Source of the DNA: Hsuehochloa calcarea
Lineage: Eukaryota; Streptophyta; Magnoliopsida; Poales; Poaceae
Assembly: GCA_036346395.1 (NCBI GenBank)
Contig: CM070599.1
Coordinates: 18,901,232-18,965,231, forward strand
Length of the DNA stretch: 64,000 bases
Direction of reading: 5' to 3'
Notes under the pieces: model-generated
Databases searched by the model: none
Told to the model about the DNA's origin: nothing
What the model saw: only the letters and a program-made list of their open reading frames with translations
Made by a program: the position numbers and the translations under genes
Shown here: piece by piece, positions 1 through 11,630 of the stretch
How the letters are laid out: each line of letters begins with the position of its first letter
Numbering within the stretch: position 1 is the stretch's first letter

Positions 1-170
1 CATGGGCTTCCTTCAGAATCAGCTGTCTTAATCCATCCATATCTGGCACACAGATACGTCCATTGATCCACAATATATCCTGATCATCCACGGTGAAGTC
101 CTTAAATTTTCCTTCTGACATCTTCTTCCTGAGGTCAGCAAACTCAGAATCCTTAGGTTGCGCTTCACGA
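1..170 (-). pseudogene. RNase H-integrase linker, cut by window edge
   Basis: Minus-strand translation reads DSEFADLRKKMSEGKFKDF, DILWINGRICVPDMDGLRQL and ends LILKEAH at the edge. In gypsy pol this stretch precedes the His-His-Cys-Cys zinc domain of integrase, whose first His is at the window edge. Nothing of the catalytic integrase core is present. Confidence 0.75.
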
Positions 171-839
171 ATCTGTTTCTCGAGTAGACCTGCACTTCCA
201 GTTGGCCACGAATCCTTCCGGAACAACTTCTAGCTGTAGCTTCTGGAATTCCTCCTGAAGTTCTGAACACAACTCTATTGCTTCCAGAGCATTGCAGTAG
301 CTCTTACGACTCAGTGCATCTGCAACTACATTGGCCTTACCAGGATGGTAATGGATTCCAAGATTATAATCCTTTATTAATTCCAGCCATCTTCTCTGTC
401 TCATGTTCAAATCAGACTGAGTGAATATGTACTTCAGTGCTCTTATGATCATGTAGACTTCACAATGATTCGATGAGATAATGACGCTAAATCTTCAAAG
501 CATGCACTACTGACTAATTCCAAGTCATGGGTAGGATAGTTCTCTTCATGAGGCCTTAATTGCCTTGACGCATAGCGGCGGCTCTTCCTTCTTGCATAAG
601 GACACATCCTAATCCTTGACGCCAAGCATCACGGTGAGATATCAAAATCCTTACTAATATCAAGCAAAACTAGCATCGGGTGAAGTCAAACGTTTCTTCA
701 ATTCTTGAAAACTTTCTTCACAAGCTGGGGTCCAAATAAACTTCTTCTCTTTCTTCAACAATTGCGTAAGGGGCTTAGCAATCGTTGAGAATCCTTCAAT
801 GAAACGACGATAGTATCCTGCCATTCCCAAGAAACTACG
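171..839 (-). pseudogene. RNase H and connection domain of minus-strand gypsy
   Basis: Translation of the minus strand gives SFLGMAGYYRRFIEGFSTI and LLKKEKKFIWTPACEESF (about 838-660), a decayed stretch where the first catalytic Asp region should be (about 650-600, with stops), and then the well-kept end LKYIFTQ...[28 protein letters not shown] (452-300). Several in-frame stops and shifts lie between 660 and 460. RNase H removes the RNA strand during cDNA synthesis. Confidence 0.85.
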
Positions 840-1642
840 AATTTGAGTAACCGTCTTGGTGCTCCCAATTCATTCTGACTTTAACCTTTCCGGGGTCAAC
901 TGCTACTCCTTCGGCTGTCATCACATGACCGAGAAAATCAACTTTCTTCTTCCAAAAGTCACACTTGCTGAACTTGGCATACAACTGATGTTCTCTGAGC
1001 TTCTCTAGGATTAATCTCAAATGTCCTGTATGTTCTTCTTCTGACTTTGAGTATACCAAAATATCATCAATGAATACTACCACAAACTTATCCAAATATT
1101 CCATGAATACTTTGTTCATCATGTTCATGAAATAGGCAGGGGCATTAGTCAATCCAAACGACATGACTAAAAACTCATAATGTCCATACCGGGTTGAGAA
1201 AGCGGTCTTTGGTACATCCTTAGGACAAATCTTTAACTGATGGTAACCTGATCGTAGATCGATCTTGGAGAATACTCGGCTCCTTTCATCCAGTCGAACA
1301 AATCATCTATTACGGGCAATGGGTACTTGTTCTTGATGGTGACTTCGTTGAGAGAGCGATAATCGATACACATTCTCATACTTCCATCTTTCTTCTTAAC
1401 GAACAAAGCAGTGCTCCCCATGGCGGCGAACTAGGTCTTACAAAACCTTTTCCGAAGAGTTCTTCTATCTGCTTCTTCATTTCCACAAGTTCATCGACTG
1501 GCATCCGATAGGGTCTCTTGGAAATTGGTGCTGTTCCTGGCACTAGATCGATGACAAACTCAATGTCACGGTCCGGTGGCATTCCTGGTAAATCTTCTGG
1601 AAATACATCTGGGTAATCTCTGACTACAGGTACGTCTTCCAA
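840..1642 (-). pseudogene. Reverse transcriptase domain of minus-strand gypsy
   Basis: Three overlapping frames together cover the RT: DVFPEDLPGMPPDRDIEF and PYRMPVDELVEMKKQIEEL (1642-1376), [19 protein letters not shown] and [12 protein letters not shown] (1421-1233), then [12 protein letters not shown] and the catalytic [19 protein letters not shown] (1164 onward). The FIDD form of the YXDD box is the usual gypsy version. Two frameshifts split the domain. It would copy element RNA into DNA in the cytoplasmic particle. Confidence 0.9.
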
Positions 1643-2040
1643 AGAAACTGTCTTGCATCGTTGACTACCAAATGTCCATCACGTACTGAGGTGGCTAGAA
1701 ATTCAACTTTCTTTCCTGTGGTATCCTCAATTGTCACGGCTCTTCGGCCACAATCTAGTACTGCTTTATGTTTGGATAACCAATCCATACCAAGGATGAC
1801 GTCTATGGTCTGAGTGTCTAGAACTATTAGGTTGGCTAGAAACTCAACTCCAGCTATGAGTAGCCTAGCTCCTAAACATCCAACTTTAGAACTTAGCTCG
1901 CTGCTCGGCATTGGACTAACAGAGTATGCTTAAGATGCATAACTTCCAATTTGTTCTTAGTTGCAAAATTCCGAAACAAACGAATGCTAAGCTCGTAATC
2001 AAGCAGGTAATCACGATGTCTTGAATTTACTAGGAACTTA
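1624..2040 (-). pseudogene. Aspartic protease domain, active site destroyed
   Basis: The C-terminal half is clear (LIVLDTQTIDVILGMDWL, with the flap-proximal ILGMDWL typical of gypsy proteases, then KHKAVLDC and KVEFLAT). The region that should carry the catalytic Asp-Ser-Gly has been garbled by small deletions around 1985-2010, where the frame now reads LLDYELSIRLF ahead of FATKNKLEV. The enzyme would cleave the Gag-Pol polyprotein; this copy cannot. Confidence 0.8.
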
Positions 2041-3245
2041 CCCGAGACAACGTCAGGTGCTTCTTGGGCTCCTTCCAGAGTGACGTGGTTGACACGGCCT
2101 CTGACCACTGATGGCGGTGCTCCTCCGGATTGACCGGTAGCTTGAGAAGTTCCTTGATGGTTGCCTTGTACTGGCGTCTTGGCTGGTGTGTTCCCAAGGT
2201 TGAAGCGTACTGGAGTGATAGTCCCATTCTGCGGACATCGGTTGGCGAAATGCCCCGCCGACGGCAGGTAAAGCAAACTCGTTGTATTCGTGGGTTGCTT
2301 ATTGGATTGGGGTTGGTAGTGCGGGGTTGCGGAAATTACGAGCAAGCCCGGGCGAGGTGTTGAAGTTGGTGCGGTGGTCCGCGCACTGCGTGGTGGAAAA
2401 CGGCTAAACTGCGGTGGAATCATTCTTGCCCTCAGTTGGGGTTGGTGACTTCCTTCGAGCCATTCGCTTACGATGATCTTCCAATTCCTTGCGCCATCCT
2501 CTAGAATCAAAGCCTTGTTGATCAACTCTTGAAAATCAGGAAAGGTGTGGGCGATCAAGTTGACTTGAAGTCCAGTGTTCAATCCTTTCAGAAAACCACT
2601 CGACGAGCCTTGTCGGTGGCGACATCTTCGCTGAGATATCGAGCAAGTTGAGAGAATTTGTTGAGGTAGTCGATCACTGACATTCCTCCCTGCTTGAGAG
2701 CACGGAATTCATCCTTCTTTAGATCCATGATTCCTTCTGGTACATGATACTGGCGAAAAGCAGTTGTGAACTCTTCCCAAGTAATGTCTTGCGGCGTTCC
2801 ATGCGCTGCACAAAAATTTTCCCACCATTCGGCGGCAATGCCTTCCATCTGGTGAGAGGCGTAGAGAACTTTTTCATGATCGCTGCATTGAGTGATCAGC
2901 AGTTTCCTCTCAATAACACGTAGCCAATCATCAGCTTCTACTGGTGAGACATGTCCAGAAAAGGTTGGTGGACGGGTCCTCATAAACTCCGCCAACTTGG
3001 ATGATCCATTGTGACCATGAGCAACTGGGGCTCCATTGTGATGCTGATTGTTGTTGTTCTGATTATTCATAGCCTGCATCTGGTTCATCATGGTGTACAT
3101 CAGCTGGGTTTGAGCTGTCATGAATGCTCCAAAATTCGCAGATCAACCGACGGTGCTTGTGGTGGGAACTTCTCAGGGATTTGCTCCGTCCTTCCGACCT
3201 TCGAGTATCGTAACCACTTGCGCAGACTTGACGAGTCTGAACCAT
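1893..3245 (-). pseudogene. gag (capsid/nucleocapsid) of minus-strand gypsy, frameshifted
   Basis: The frame beginning MVQTRQV near 3245 shifts before 3121, continues as a Gln/Asn-rich segment and a retrotransposon gag domain (ADDWLRVIERKL, AAEWWENF, FRQYHVPEGIMDLKKDEF), then shifts again near 2585. Downstream the CCHC zinc knuckle is recognisable around 2250-2290 (FTC...GHFANRC) but split by another frameshift. Gag would form the particle shell and bind element RNA. At least three frame breaks make this copy non-functional. The boundary with protease near 2040 is approximate. Confidence 0.85.
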
Positions 3246-3520
3246 CTGGTGAATCTCTAAGGGTTAGATAAGGTAGCAAGCACGAGATAAGTTGTAGAAC
3301 TAAGCGGGGTAGGTAAAACCCAACAACATATTTTAAGAAAGCTCAACTGAAACTCTTATATTGATTAAGATAATAGTATGGCTTGCAACAAATGCCTAAG
3401 GGCCTTTGCAGCTCATACTTGCACACAAAAATAAGGACGAACTTAAGCACACAAACTACCGCCTAAAGGGCGACTCAAGACATAAAACTGGCTAAGCCTG
3501 AAACAACGCGAACAGACTAC

Positions 3521-4258
3521 TCAATCAAATAGCCTCCGCAGCCTTGACGGTGCTCCTTTCTTGTAGACACGAAGTGAGTGGCATCCTCGCAACCGATCCG
3601 ATGTCCCGGATGGTGCAATAGGAGCAGTGTCCACAGTGCAGTCTTCTTGGTGCTTCAGCTCGCTTGCCTCTGCCTCTGCTGGCTCTTCTGGCTCAGCCGG
3701 TCCATTAGCTTCTTCTGGGTCTTCCTCTTCAGTGTCTTCTTCGTGTCGTCCATAAAGAGTTTCTTCTAATATGGCGATCCTTTCTTCAGCTCTCTGAAGA
3801 GTCTCATAGGTACACTCCAGCTCTGTAGCGGCTAACTCCAACGATTCCTCCTGAGCAGCGGCGAACTGGGCAAGATGCACGACGGTGGCGTTGTCTTCTC
3901 CTTTTGTAGACGGAAAACGTGCAGCAAGATCCACGTCTGATGTGCGGGGATGATAAGCGGCGTGTCACGAAGCTCGAGAGTAGATGTTGCAGATCCTCAG
4001 GATGGCAAGGCGTGAAGACTCCTGGATTGCTTCAATCCAAATACTCCTTCGAGCTGAGATGTTCAATGGTTTACTCGCCTTGGTGTTCTGCCTGGCGTAG
4101 ATGGTCAAATGGCAGATCACTCCACGATCTCGGCCGTTCACAATCCAAGCACTGCCACGGTACAATGGACGATCGAACCCTCCAAGTACTTGTAGCAACT
4201 TCCAAAGCTCGGCGGCAAGTCCTCCCTTGCGCTCTCCATAACTCTGAAGACGAGGCAT
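3521..4258 (-). pseudogene. Accessory leader ORF between PBS and gag, one in-frame stop
   Basis: An ATG at 4258 opens a frame of about 245 codons that ends at 3521 and is interrupted only once, by TGA at 3967-3965. I checked codon by codon that the 97-residue upstream part (MPRLQSYGERKGGLAAELW...) and the downstream part (from HAAYHPRTSD, then VDLAARFPST) share one frame. The downstream half has a heptad-like Glu/Leu-rich segment (about residues 120-170 of the joined frame) followed by a very acidic Glu/Asp run and ends Arg/Lys-rich. No retroviral motif is seen. Its position in the leader, upstream of gag, and its openness compared with the shattered gag-pol argue for a conserved accessory protein of this retroelement lineage. 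Function unknown. The apparent start at 3934 is GTG, so the lower half alone would lack an ATG. Confidence 0.65.
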
Positions 4259-4455
4259 CTGTCAAGATGGACAAGGATATGAAAACAACTTTAAAACAAT
4301 GGGAGAGAAAGAATTTCAGCAATAGTTGAGTCAAGAGAGACATGAGATGAGTTAAAGAGTTCAATTAATCTTGCAAGTTAATTTTGCTTTAGAAAATAGT
4401 TTTGGACTCACTAAGAACGGCCAATCTAACTAGGGTCAAGACCTACAGTCAATAT

Positions 4456-4467
4456 GGCTCGATACCA
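4456..4467 (-). other. Primer binding site, initiator-Met tRNA type, slightly decayed
   Basis: The minus strand reads TGGTATCGAGCC four bases inside the LTR. Plant initiator-methionine tRNA primes at TGGTATCAGAGCC, so this copy lacks two bases of the canonical site. Its position next to the LTR end fixes both the element orientation and the LTR boundary. Confidence 0.8.
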
Positions 4468-4471
4468 CCTC

Positions 4472-7400
4472 TGTCGGGACCCAAATATGCAAATCTGGAC
4501 CCTCTGTGTATTCTGCACTAGTCCAGGATCACGCTAGTGCACACAGTGTCAACATTGATGAAATATCACATCCATACAACGAATATAAGAATAAACGAGT
4601 ACTTTAAATAACAAATAACTGTTGGGACCTTATGGTCGAGTGTTACATTTATTAAGCCATGCAGGCTGACAATAAAGAAATAAAGCTGCGTGAAACGAAA
4701 TAAACTCGGTGGCTCCCATCAATTTACCACGAGCAACCGATCGATCAAGACCCTAACGTTCAACCTTCGAGAACTCTTCTTCAAAAGCGGTGACGACTCC
4801 TCCACTTCATTGATTTGTTTAGCAAGAGTGAGTACACACCGCACTCGCAAGTCATACCACAGAATGCATTTATACATGATGGCTTATTCCAAAGGAATGG
4901 CTTCTGTGGTTATTTTGCAGAAATGCAACATTTGCAATTGAATACAAATAATAGATTGAAAGCGTAATTCAAAACAAATAGACAATAATAAGTTAACAAT
5001 TGATTTCACAAAGGACACACAGTCTAATCAAGTTCTTTCACACAGATGAATAAGTTATCTCACACAGCTGACCCTTCCCAAGTGTTTTATGAAAATCTAC
5101 CCCTCGTGTGAAATTCCCGAGCATGTCCATAACCGAGGACGCGGCTATTGAATAGATTGGTTTAAACACTCTGCAGAGGTTGTACACTTTACCCACACGA
5201 TGAAACCAACCGGATCAGAGTTGATCACAACAAAACCTTTCAGAGACTTCATCTCAAACAATGACACTCCTGGTGTGCTTTACTGCCGTCCAATTTGTAC
5301 ACACACCCTTGGGCGACACACACCATTGGACAGGATGCACGAACCGTCCCGCGATGTGACATATCACACCTCCAAACCCATCACATGCCTTAAATACAAC
5401 TTGAGTTGTCAATGTCAAGACTCCATAACTTACTAAGTCAGCCCGACCCATACTAGGCATGTGGTCGCATGCATGAAGGCCCAGTTCAATGGCGCACAAA
5501 GTTAAGTCCTTAATTGACTAAGGCAAGACTTCGATTTAACCCAAATCACAAAGTTTAATAAGCACACAGCTCCACCATTCACACAGTAATCCACCACTTG
5601 CCTCGGTCTAAATCTTTTCCCACCTGTTGATTAAGTGCAACACATGCCATCAACGAGTAGTAGCACACAAGACACACAGATTCATCACACGTTCCATAAT
5701 CACTTAGTCAAGTTTATAATTGCAACTCTCACATGAAATGATGACTCGTGGCATGGCTAAGCGATCTAATCGTATCTAACCAACCCACGTTGGTGCTACG
5801 ATAATACCAACTAATTATTAACCAACCTAGGGTGACAAAAGATCATGGCATACAATAGACAAGGTGGCATAACAGTTTGGATTAATAACTACACCCAAAA
5901 GCATTTAAATAAATACTTGAAATAGAATGCAATACATTGAAACAAAGTATTGTGAAAACTGGGTTCAAAATGATCAAAGGTATAACTTGCCTTGGAATAG
6001 ATCTAGATATTGGTCTTGGTCTTGAGGTGCTCCTTCTTACGCAAAATTCCCAAGTATCGACGTCTACTACAAAGCGAGACAAAAGAAACAAAACAAATAA
6101 ATAACAGAGGCAAAACAAACTCCAAAAATCAAATAAAATTCACCATTAAATAGATCTTAATTTTATATGAATTTACAAATTTGAATGGGCTCAATTGGAC
6201 TTCGGATGCAAAAGATATGGGCTTTGGAAGATTGGAAAAATCAATAAAACCCTAAATTGGATTTTCTCGAATTTCCCGAATTAATTTTATAAAGGAAAAT
6301 CGAATTATTGCGCAATGCTTGCGTCAGCCGGGAAAAAGAATTAATTTAAAATCCGTACTGACAGGTGGGCCCCACCTGTCAGCCTCTCGGCTCACGGTGG
6401 ACTGGGTCCTCCGAGCCGAGGAAGAGCTGGCGCGGTGAACCGGGAGGCGTGGCGCTGATGCGGCAGCCACGTAGGCGACACGCCAGCACAGAGGGGGATG
6501 TGGCTGCGCACGTGGGCAGCCACGGAGGCAAAACGACGGCGACACTCCGGCGACCACGGATGCGGCGGATGACGGCGACTCGGCGGTGGCGAGGTGCGCT
6601 ACGGACTCAGATCGCGACTGGCGGTCTGGTGACGCGTCGCTTCTCACGGAGATGACCGAGCGGCGGCGGCGACACGAGGAGCGGCGGGCGGTGCGGTGAT
6701 GGCGGCGACGACGAGCGACGGCTTCCCGAGGGCAACGAAGGCGCGATAGGGTTGCCCTTGGCGAGGCGAACTCGAGGGTGGGCTCGGTGGTGGTGAAGCT
6801 CACCGGTGGTTGCGCAATCCGGCGAGGAAGCTCGCGCGGCCGAGGTTGAAGCTTCGATTCGCCAAACGACGGCGATCTAGGGTTATTGGTACGTGGGGAA
6901 AGGCGGCGGGGTGGATGCGATCCTCGTGACACGGGCGCGGCTTTAAATAGGTCCAGAAACCCTAGAATCCAAGTCGGGGGCGGCGTGGTGGAAGAATCGG
7001 AACGAAGTCCCGTCGGAGACGATGAACAGTGTTTGGTGGGACCCACTTGTCGTGGCGGCTCGGACGAAGGTGTGTGGAAAAGAACGACACCTCGGTGGTC
7101 CCACTTGCGAGAGACGCGAGGCGCGGCGAAGCGGCGGCGGATCGGCCGAACGGACACGCGCGAAGATCTGGCAAAGCGGCGGCGGCGAAGCGGCGGCAGC
7201 GGCGATGATGATCCAACGGTTGGGATTGAGCGGGCTGGAATAGTGTTGGGCTTCGGCCCAGCACTGTTCCGAAGGATTTTAAATAGGTTTTTCCTTTAAA
7301 TAAATCCAGAAATTACAAATAGCCACTAGAAAATAGCAAATGACTTTGGAAAAATTTCAGAAAATTCTATAAAATATATCCAAGCATGTAGAATCTAAAT

Positions 7401-7567
7401 AAAATAATTTTGACAATTGTTGATGTTGGGATTAAGCACATTAAATCAATTTGTCCTTAAAGTCCATATTAGGCTTTTTAAATTAATATTCAAATAAATC
7501 CAAATGATGAATTTTCTTGCTACCATTATTTAAAAGATTTTCAAGCTCTGAAAATAGGGATGTTACA
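4472..7567 (-). repeat. 5' LTR (3.1 kb) of the minus-strand gypsy element
   Basis: On the plus strand the LTR begins TGTCGGGACCC and ends TGTTACA, so on its own strand it starts TGTAACATCCC and ends in GGGTCCCGACA, with the usual TG...CA ends. A tRNA-primed PBS sits immediately inside it. Positions about 6370-7250 are strongly GC-rich and open in several frames on both strands, which I read as U3/leader composition and not genes. AT-rich DNA flanks that block. The right end abuts sequence homologous to the LTR at 23693 onward, so the insertion point is exact at 7567/7568. Confidence 0.88.
6941..6950 (-). promoter_or_regulatory. Probable LTR TATA box (CTATTTAAAG)
   Basis: The minus strand reads CTATTTAAAG inside GC-rich DNA, followed by a pyrimidine- and GC-rich stretch. 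This is the placement expected for the U3 promoter of a long gypsy LTR. The transcription start would lie some 30 bases lower in coordinate; it cannot be seen directly. Confidence 0.45.
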
Positions 7568-9485
7568 AGTTCCCACCCCCCAAACCCTAAACTCCCCACT
7601 CTCCCTCCTCCTCCCCACTTTGAGCCGCTGCCTCTCCCCACCTCTCCCTGCTGTGCTCCGCCTCGTCAGATTTGGGTATGTTACGTTCATTTTCTAACCT
7701 GATCACCTTTTAGAAAGTTGTAGATCTCGGTTTTAGCTTTCTTTGGGCACCAAGATCACCTGATTTGGATAACGGTTCAGGAGTTATGGTAGTTTTACCG
7801 TGACTAACCAGGAGACCTGACGAGTTATGACAGATTGCATTGTCTGGTTATTATGAATTTGTTATAGGCCGAATTAGAAAAGCTACCCAAAATAAATATT
7901 GTAGAGGAGTCATAAATATTTCCAAGCTGATAAAGAACACAATTTTTAGAGTTCTCAATCAAAAGTTATGAATTTTTTACCGTCGCTGTTTTGCTAACTG
8001 TCAGATTGCAGAGACAGAAAACTTAGAAAAATTTAACTGAATATAAGAATTAGTAGGAGGCCGAATCAGGAGACTTGTCCAACTAGACTATTGTAGCTGG
8101 TTTTGTCATGATTCCAGAGAGTCTAAGAACACCCCATTCCGAGTTGTGTAGCAAAAGTTATTGTGGTTTTAGTACTCTGTCCAGAAAACCCGACGTGAAG
8201 TTGATGTTTTTTAATTGGCCTGGTAGGGGTATTACTTCGCCGATTCAGCAAGGCTCACCAACTAGACTTAGTTGGAGAATTTAATTATATTTCCAGAAAG
8301 TCTAAGAACATCTTAGTTGGACCCCTGTACTAATAGATATGGATTTTTGAAGTTGACTGTCCACCAGGGACAGATCAGCGTTAGGAGTTTAAATTCGGGA
8401 TAGAGTTAGGAGTTTTGCAAGTCCATGGTTGTTGTTATATAGGTTGTTTTGATCCGCCGCTGTGTCTTAGCATGTGTTATAACTATTATTCAGGTGGTGG
8501 ACCGGTGCAGGGAGCAGTTCATTTTGTGCATCCCTCATTCTCTCGTGGTTAAGGCAAGTACAGTAGTGGTAAATTGTGTGTGATCATTTGTTTATGTGTA
8601 CTATGCTATGAGTATATTATGTTAATCATGGATGCTCGAATGTTATGGACAATAATGCCCGTAATTGCTAGAAGTATGCGTAAGTTTCATGTATGCATGA
8701 TGATTTAAAGAATTGACCATGTGCATCATGATATCATATTGGAGGCATGGTCACGTGGTGACCAAGCATTAATTGAGGTCCCCATCATGAATATGATGGG
8801 CTTTTGGGTCCCCATACTTGTGGAGTATGGGCTAAGGTCCCTGTGCTAGAAGGCACGTGCATGGGTGTCATCGACGGATGCACATTCCCATAATCTAGGT
8901 ATATGCAAAAGAGAGAAAGAAAAGTGCATTTGAATAGTTTGCATCGCATAAGCATGAGACATATTTCTTATTGGGTTATGTGGATGGATGTTGTTAATTA
9001 CAGTTGTGTTGGCTATTGTCTTGCTATTTGTACTTTGTTGAGTCTTGGACTCACTCTTGCTGATGTTGTTTTTTTAGGTACCTCGTTTGCGGACGGCATG
9101 CATGGGAGGGAGTAGGGTTGATTTGATTGCACTCACTACCACATATTCTTGAAAATATAATTATCATTTAGACCGTACCTTTATAACAAGCAAACTGCTT
9201 AAGGATTAACTTTGGCTATACTTGAATGCATTGGTTTATTTGTAATAATGAGAGTGGTAAATTTTATTTATGCTTGCTTATGTTTTACCTGAGTAGATTA
9301 TTTATGAATGCTTCGATGAACTTTGGATGTTGAAATAGTGATAATTTTATAAGCATCTATTGGAATCTCATTAAACTTAGTTATACAAAGGAGGTTCTAC
9401 TAATTTTTTGTAGTGGCTTAGATTTGTATTTGTGATATTGTTATTTTAGTAGCATTCCAGGCTCATGTTGGGCTGGGGTGTTACA
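7568..9485 (+). repeat. 5' LTR of a plus-strand gypsy element, left end missing
   Basis: Ends TGTTACA at 9485 followed by a PBS. It is homologous to the 3' LTR at 23525: both carry TTCCCACCCCCCAAA near their start, then a shared block with AGAAAGTTGTAG, GATCACCTGATTT and GGAGTTATGGTAGTTTTACC. About 170 bases of LTR head present at 23525-23692 are absent here because the minus-strand gypsy element inserted at this point; the head should lie left of that element. The intact LTR would be near 2.1 kb. Confidence 0.85.
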
Positions 9486-9487
9486 GT

Positions 9488-9499
9488 TGGTATCAGAGC
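9488..9499 (+). other. Primer binding site, initiator-Met tRNA
   Basis: TGGTATCAGAGC, a perfect 12-base match to the usual plant initiator-methionine site, two bases inside the LTR end. It confirms a plus-strand element starting its internal region here. Confidence 0.9.
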
Positions 9500-9794
9500 G
9501 GGCTTCAGGTCCGTGGTAGCTAGAAAAGAAAAAGAAAATTAAATTGACACAATCTTGTACGCGTGGGATGGGAATGGGCAAAGCATTGCATTTACGTTTC
9601 CGATATATCGTATTGATCGTTGCTGATATTAATTGAGTATGATTGCTTATTACTTGGTTATATGATTATTATGTGTGGGGATAATCGATGTCGAGAGGTA
9701 GAGTGTGGTTGTGGCCATGGGCATGGCCAGGTTGTACCGCTAGTTAGGCTATGGGGATAGTGGAGTGATTATCATTTTGTCGCTTTAATTCCAA
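9500..9794 (+). mobile_element. Leader of the plus-strand gypsy, truncated; no gene
   Basis: This AT-rich stretch follows the PBS. It includes a block (GGCAAAGCATTGCATT... CGATGTCGAGAGGTAG) that recurs in diverged form at about 47455-47600 inside the CACTA element. The gag, protease and RT that should follow are absent: sequence changes character near 9795. No open frame of note. Confidence 0.6.
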
Positions 9795-10274
9795 AAAAAC
9801 TCCAAGCTTCCTCTAAGCTCTGGTTTGTGTTTCAAACCTACCTTCAAATTTCGAATTCAAAATTCAAATTGAATTCACCTTTTTCATATTTTGGACCCCT
9901 CCCAAAATATGCCTCTCACCGGTTTGGTTGGGCCCAGCCCCATCTTTTCCAGCCCACTTAATTTTCCCCCCTCTCGGGCCGCTCTCTCCCCGATCTCTTT
10001 CTCCCCCCCCCCCGACCCACCATTCGCCTCCGGCCCGGCCCGCTCGTACCCCTCCTCCTTTTTCTTTCCACCGACCTCGGCCACTTCGCCCCATCACCTT
10101 CCCCCGCTCTTCCCCAGTGCGCCGCCCTCCCCGAGCTGATTTCATCTCCTCCCCTCGGCCTCTCCGCCCTTCGCTAGCCTCCCCTCAGCCCGTCTTCCAC
10201 AGCCGAGCGCCGCCCCCACCTCTGCCGTTGCGTCGCCTGGCCTCCACCTCCTTCCCTCGCTCGGTCTGGCTTCT
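9795..10274 (+). repeat. GC- and pyrimidine-rich LTR-like fragment
   Basis: Starts with a phrase GGTTTGTGTTTCAAA also found just after the TGTAACATCC starts at 28457 and 35808, then becomes strongly C/T-rich. I read it as part of a gypsy LTR on the plus strand, without visible ends. Long open frames here on both strands are a composition effect. Confidence 0.4.
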
Positions 10275-11630
10275 TGTCGGACCCGGGAGTAACACCCACA
10301 AATCCTCTGTGCATTTCGAACTAGCCTCATGATCGAGAGCTAGTTCACTGAGAAATAAATATGGTAACATCCATAATTCGCATAACTTTATTAATAAACA
10401 AAGTTGATTACAAGAAAGACTTACAAGCCAACGATAAACAAATACAGCAGAAGACGAAGAAGTAGTGGAGTCGGTGATGACCGCCATGAGCAATCGGTAG
10501 GGTAGCGGCCTAGTCGTCGAGATCAACACCGTAGCGGAAGTCCTTATCCTCTAAAATTTATTTGCATGAAGCAAGGGTGAGCACAACTACCGTGCTCGCA
10601 AGTTACACCCAATAACAAAGTTAATGCATGCATGGATATATCAAAGGAAGGCGTATTGGTTGAATTTGCATAAAGCAATATTTTCTTTAAATATTTGTAC
10701 TAAGTTCCAAAGCAGTTATTTTATAACTAAAATTCATTTTATAAATTCTCAAGTTTTATAGTAGGATAACATCCATATGAAATATGGTGATGGATACCCT
10801 CCTATCACATGGCTTCCTGCCCAACTTCCTATTTGGATAGAAATCCAAAATCATTTGATAAAGTCTTTTGAAAACAAAATCAAAGTCTAACTTTGAGTAG
10901 CTTTTCTCAGCATGTCCATGACCGTGGACACAGCTATTCGAATAGTTTTATACTCTGCAGAGGTGGTATAACTTTACCCACAAGACATGAATTCTCTAGT
11001 TTGTTTGGCATCCGTCGATCCCACTGCTCACTACCTTAGGCAAGTAGTCTAGAGCATGTGTCAAGCCCTTTACAATGCGTCATTCCACCGTAGTCCTGCC
11101 TCGCTATGGATTCACCCCCATTGGATAGAAACCCGCCGGGTTCAGGCCCCCTCTTGCGCCAGGTGTTGGATGGAAGGAAATAGGTAAATGCTAAACCCAA
11201 ATCTGAGGGAATACATAAAAGTAGGTCATTCTAACACCCACACATCAACATGGCACAACCACGGTGAAACATTAAAAATTAGATAGCCAGGTGCCTCCCA
11301 GTCGAGACATGTGGAAGTACGATGTGGCTTGGCAAGATGCGGTTCGAAAACCGGTCCTTAACTGACTTGGGCGACTTCCAAAATAACCCTTGGGCCTCAA
11401 TCCTACCCAGATTAGGCCCGTGCATAAACCTGCACCCACCAAGCATCCATTTCGCCCAAGTACAAACTAACTTTTCATTTTTTTCTTTTCAAAATCATTT
11501 GCAAAATCTTCCACGACAAACCAATGCCATAGACTTTTAAACAACAGTTAATCATTTGGCTAAAATTCCCCAGACTAAACATTTTTGGTCTAAGCATGTC
11601 TTTGCATAATATTTTCAAATGATCTCAGTT
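10275..11630 (-). repeat. Truncated gypsy LTR, minus orientation
   Basis: Begins TGTCGGACCCGGG, matching the inner end of the LTR at 4472, and shares further blocks with it: GTGAGCACA..CCG..CTCGCAAGT (10580 versus 4830), AGCATGTCCAT...ACCG.GGAC (10910 versus 5122) and CTCTGCAGAGGT...ACTTTACCCACA (10965 versus 5169). No PBS lies to its left, so it is a 3' or solo LTR. Its right part is cut off at the start of the copia element. Confidence 0.7.

Larger units (their letters stand above)
1..7567 (-). mobile_element. Ty3/gypsy LTR retrotransposon, Tekay-like, 5' part
   Basis: Read on the minus strand the order is 5' LTR (7567-4472), primer binding site, leader with an accessory ORF, gag, protease, reverse transcriptase, RNase H and the first residues leading into integrase; integrase and the 3' LTR lie beyond the left edge. 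The PR-RT-RH order with integrase last defines Ty3/gypsy. The long LTR and the RNase H wording ([22 protein letters not shown]) point to the Tekay/Del group, which is inference from memory of the family. The element sits inside the 5' LTR of the plus-strand gypsy that resumes at 7568, so it is the younger of the two. Coding regions are broken, so it is not autonomous. Confidence 0.9.

Noticed and set aside
6324..7299. Long open frames (up to 277 codons) on both strands in GC-rich DNA
   Set aside because: They lie in the GC-rich part of an LTR, overlap each other in several frames, are Arg/Pro/Ser-rich and show no domain; a composition effect.
9864..10332. Pro/Ser-rich and Gly/Arg-rich overlapping frames
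   Set aside because: Pyrimidine-rich LTR-like DNA gives open frames on both strands; no homology signal.
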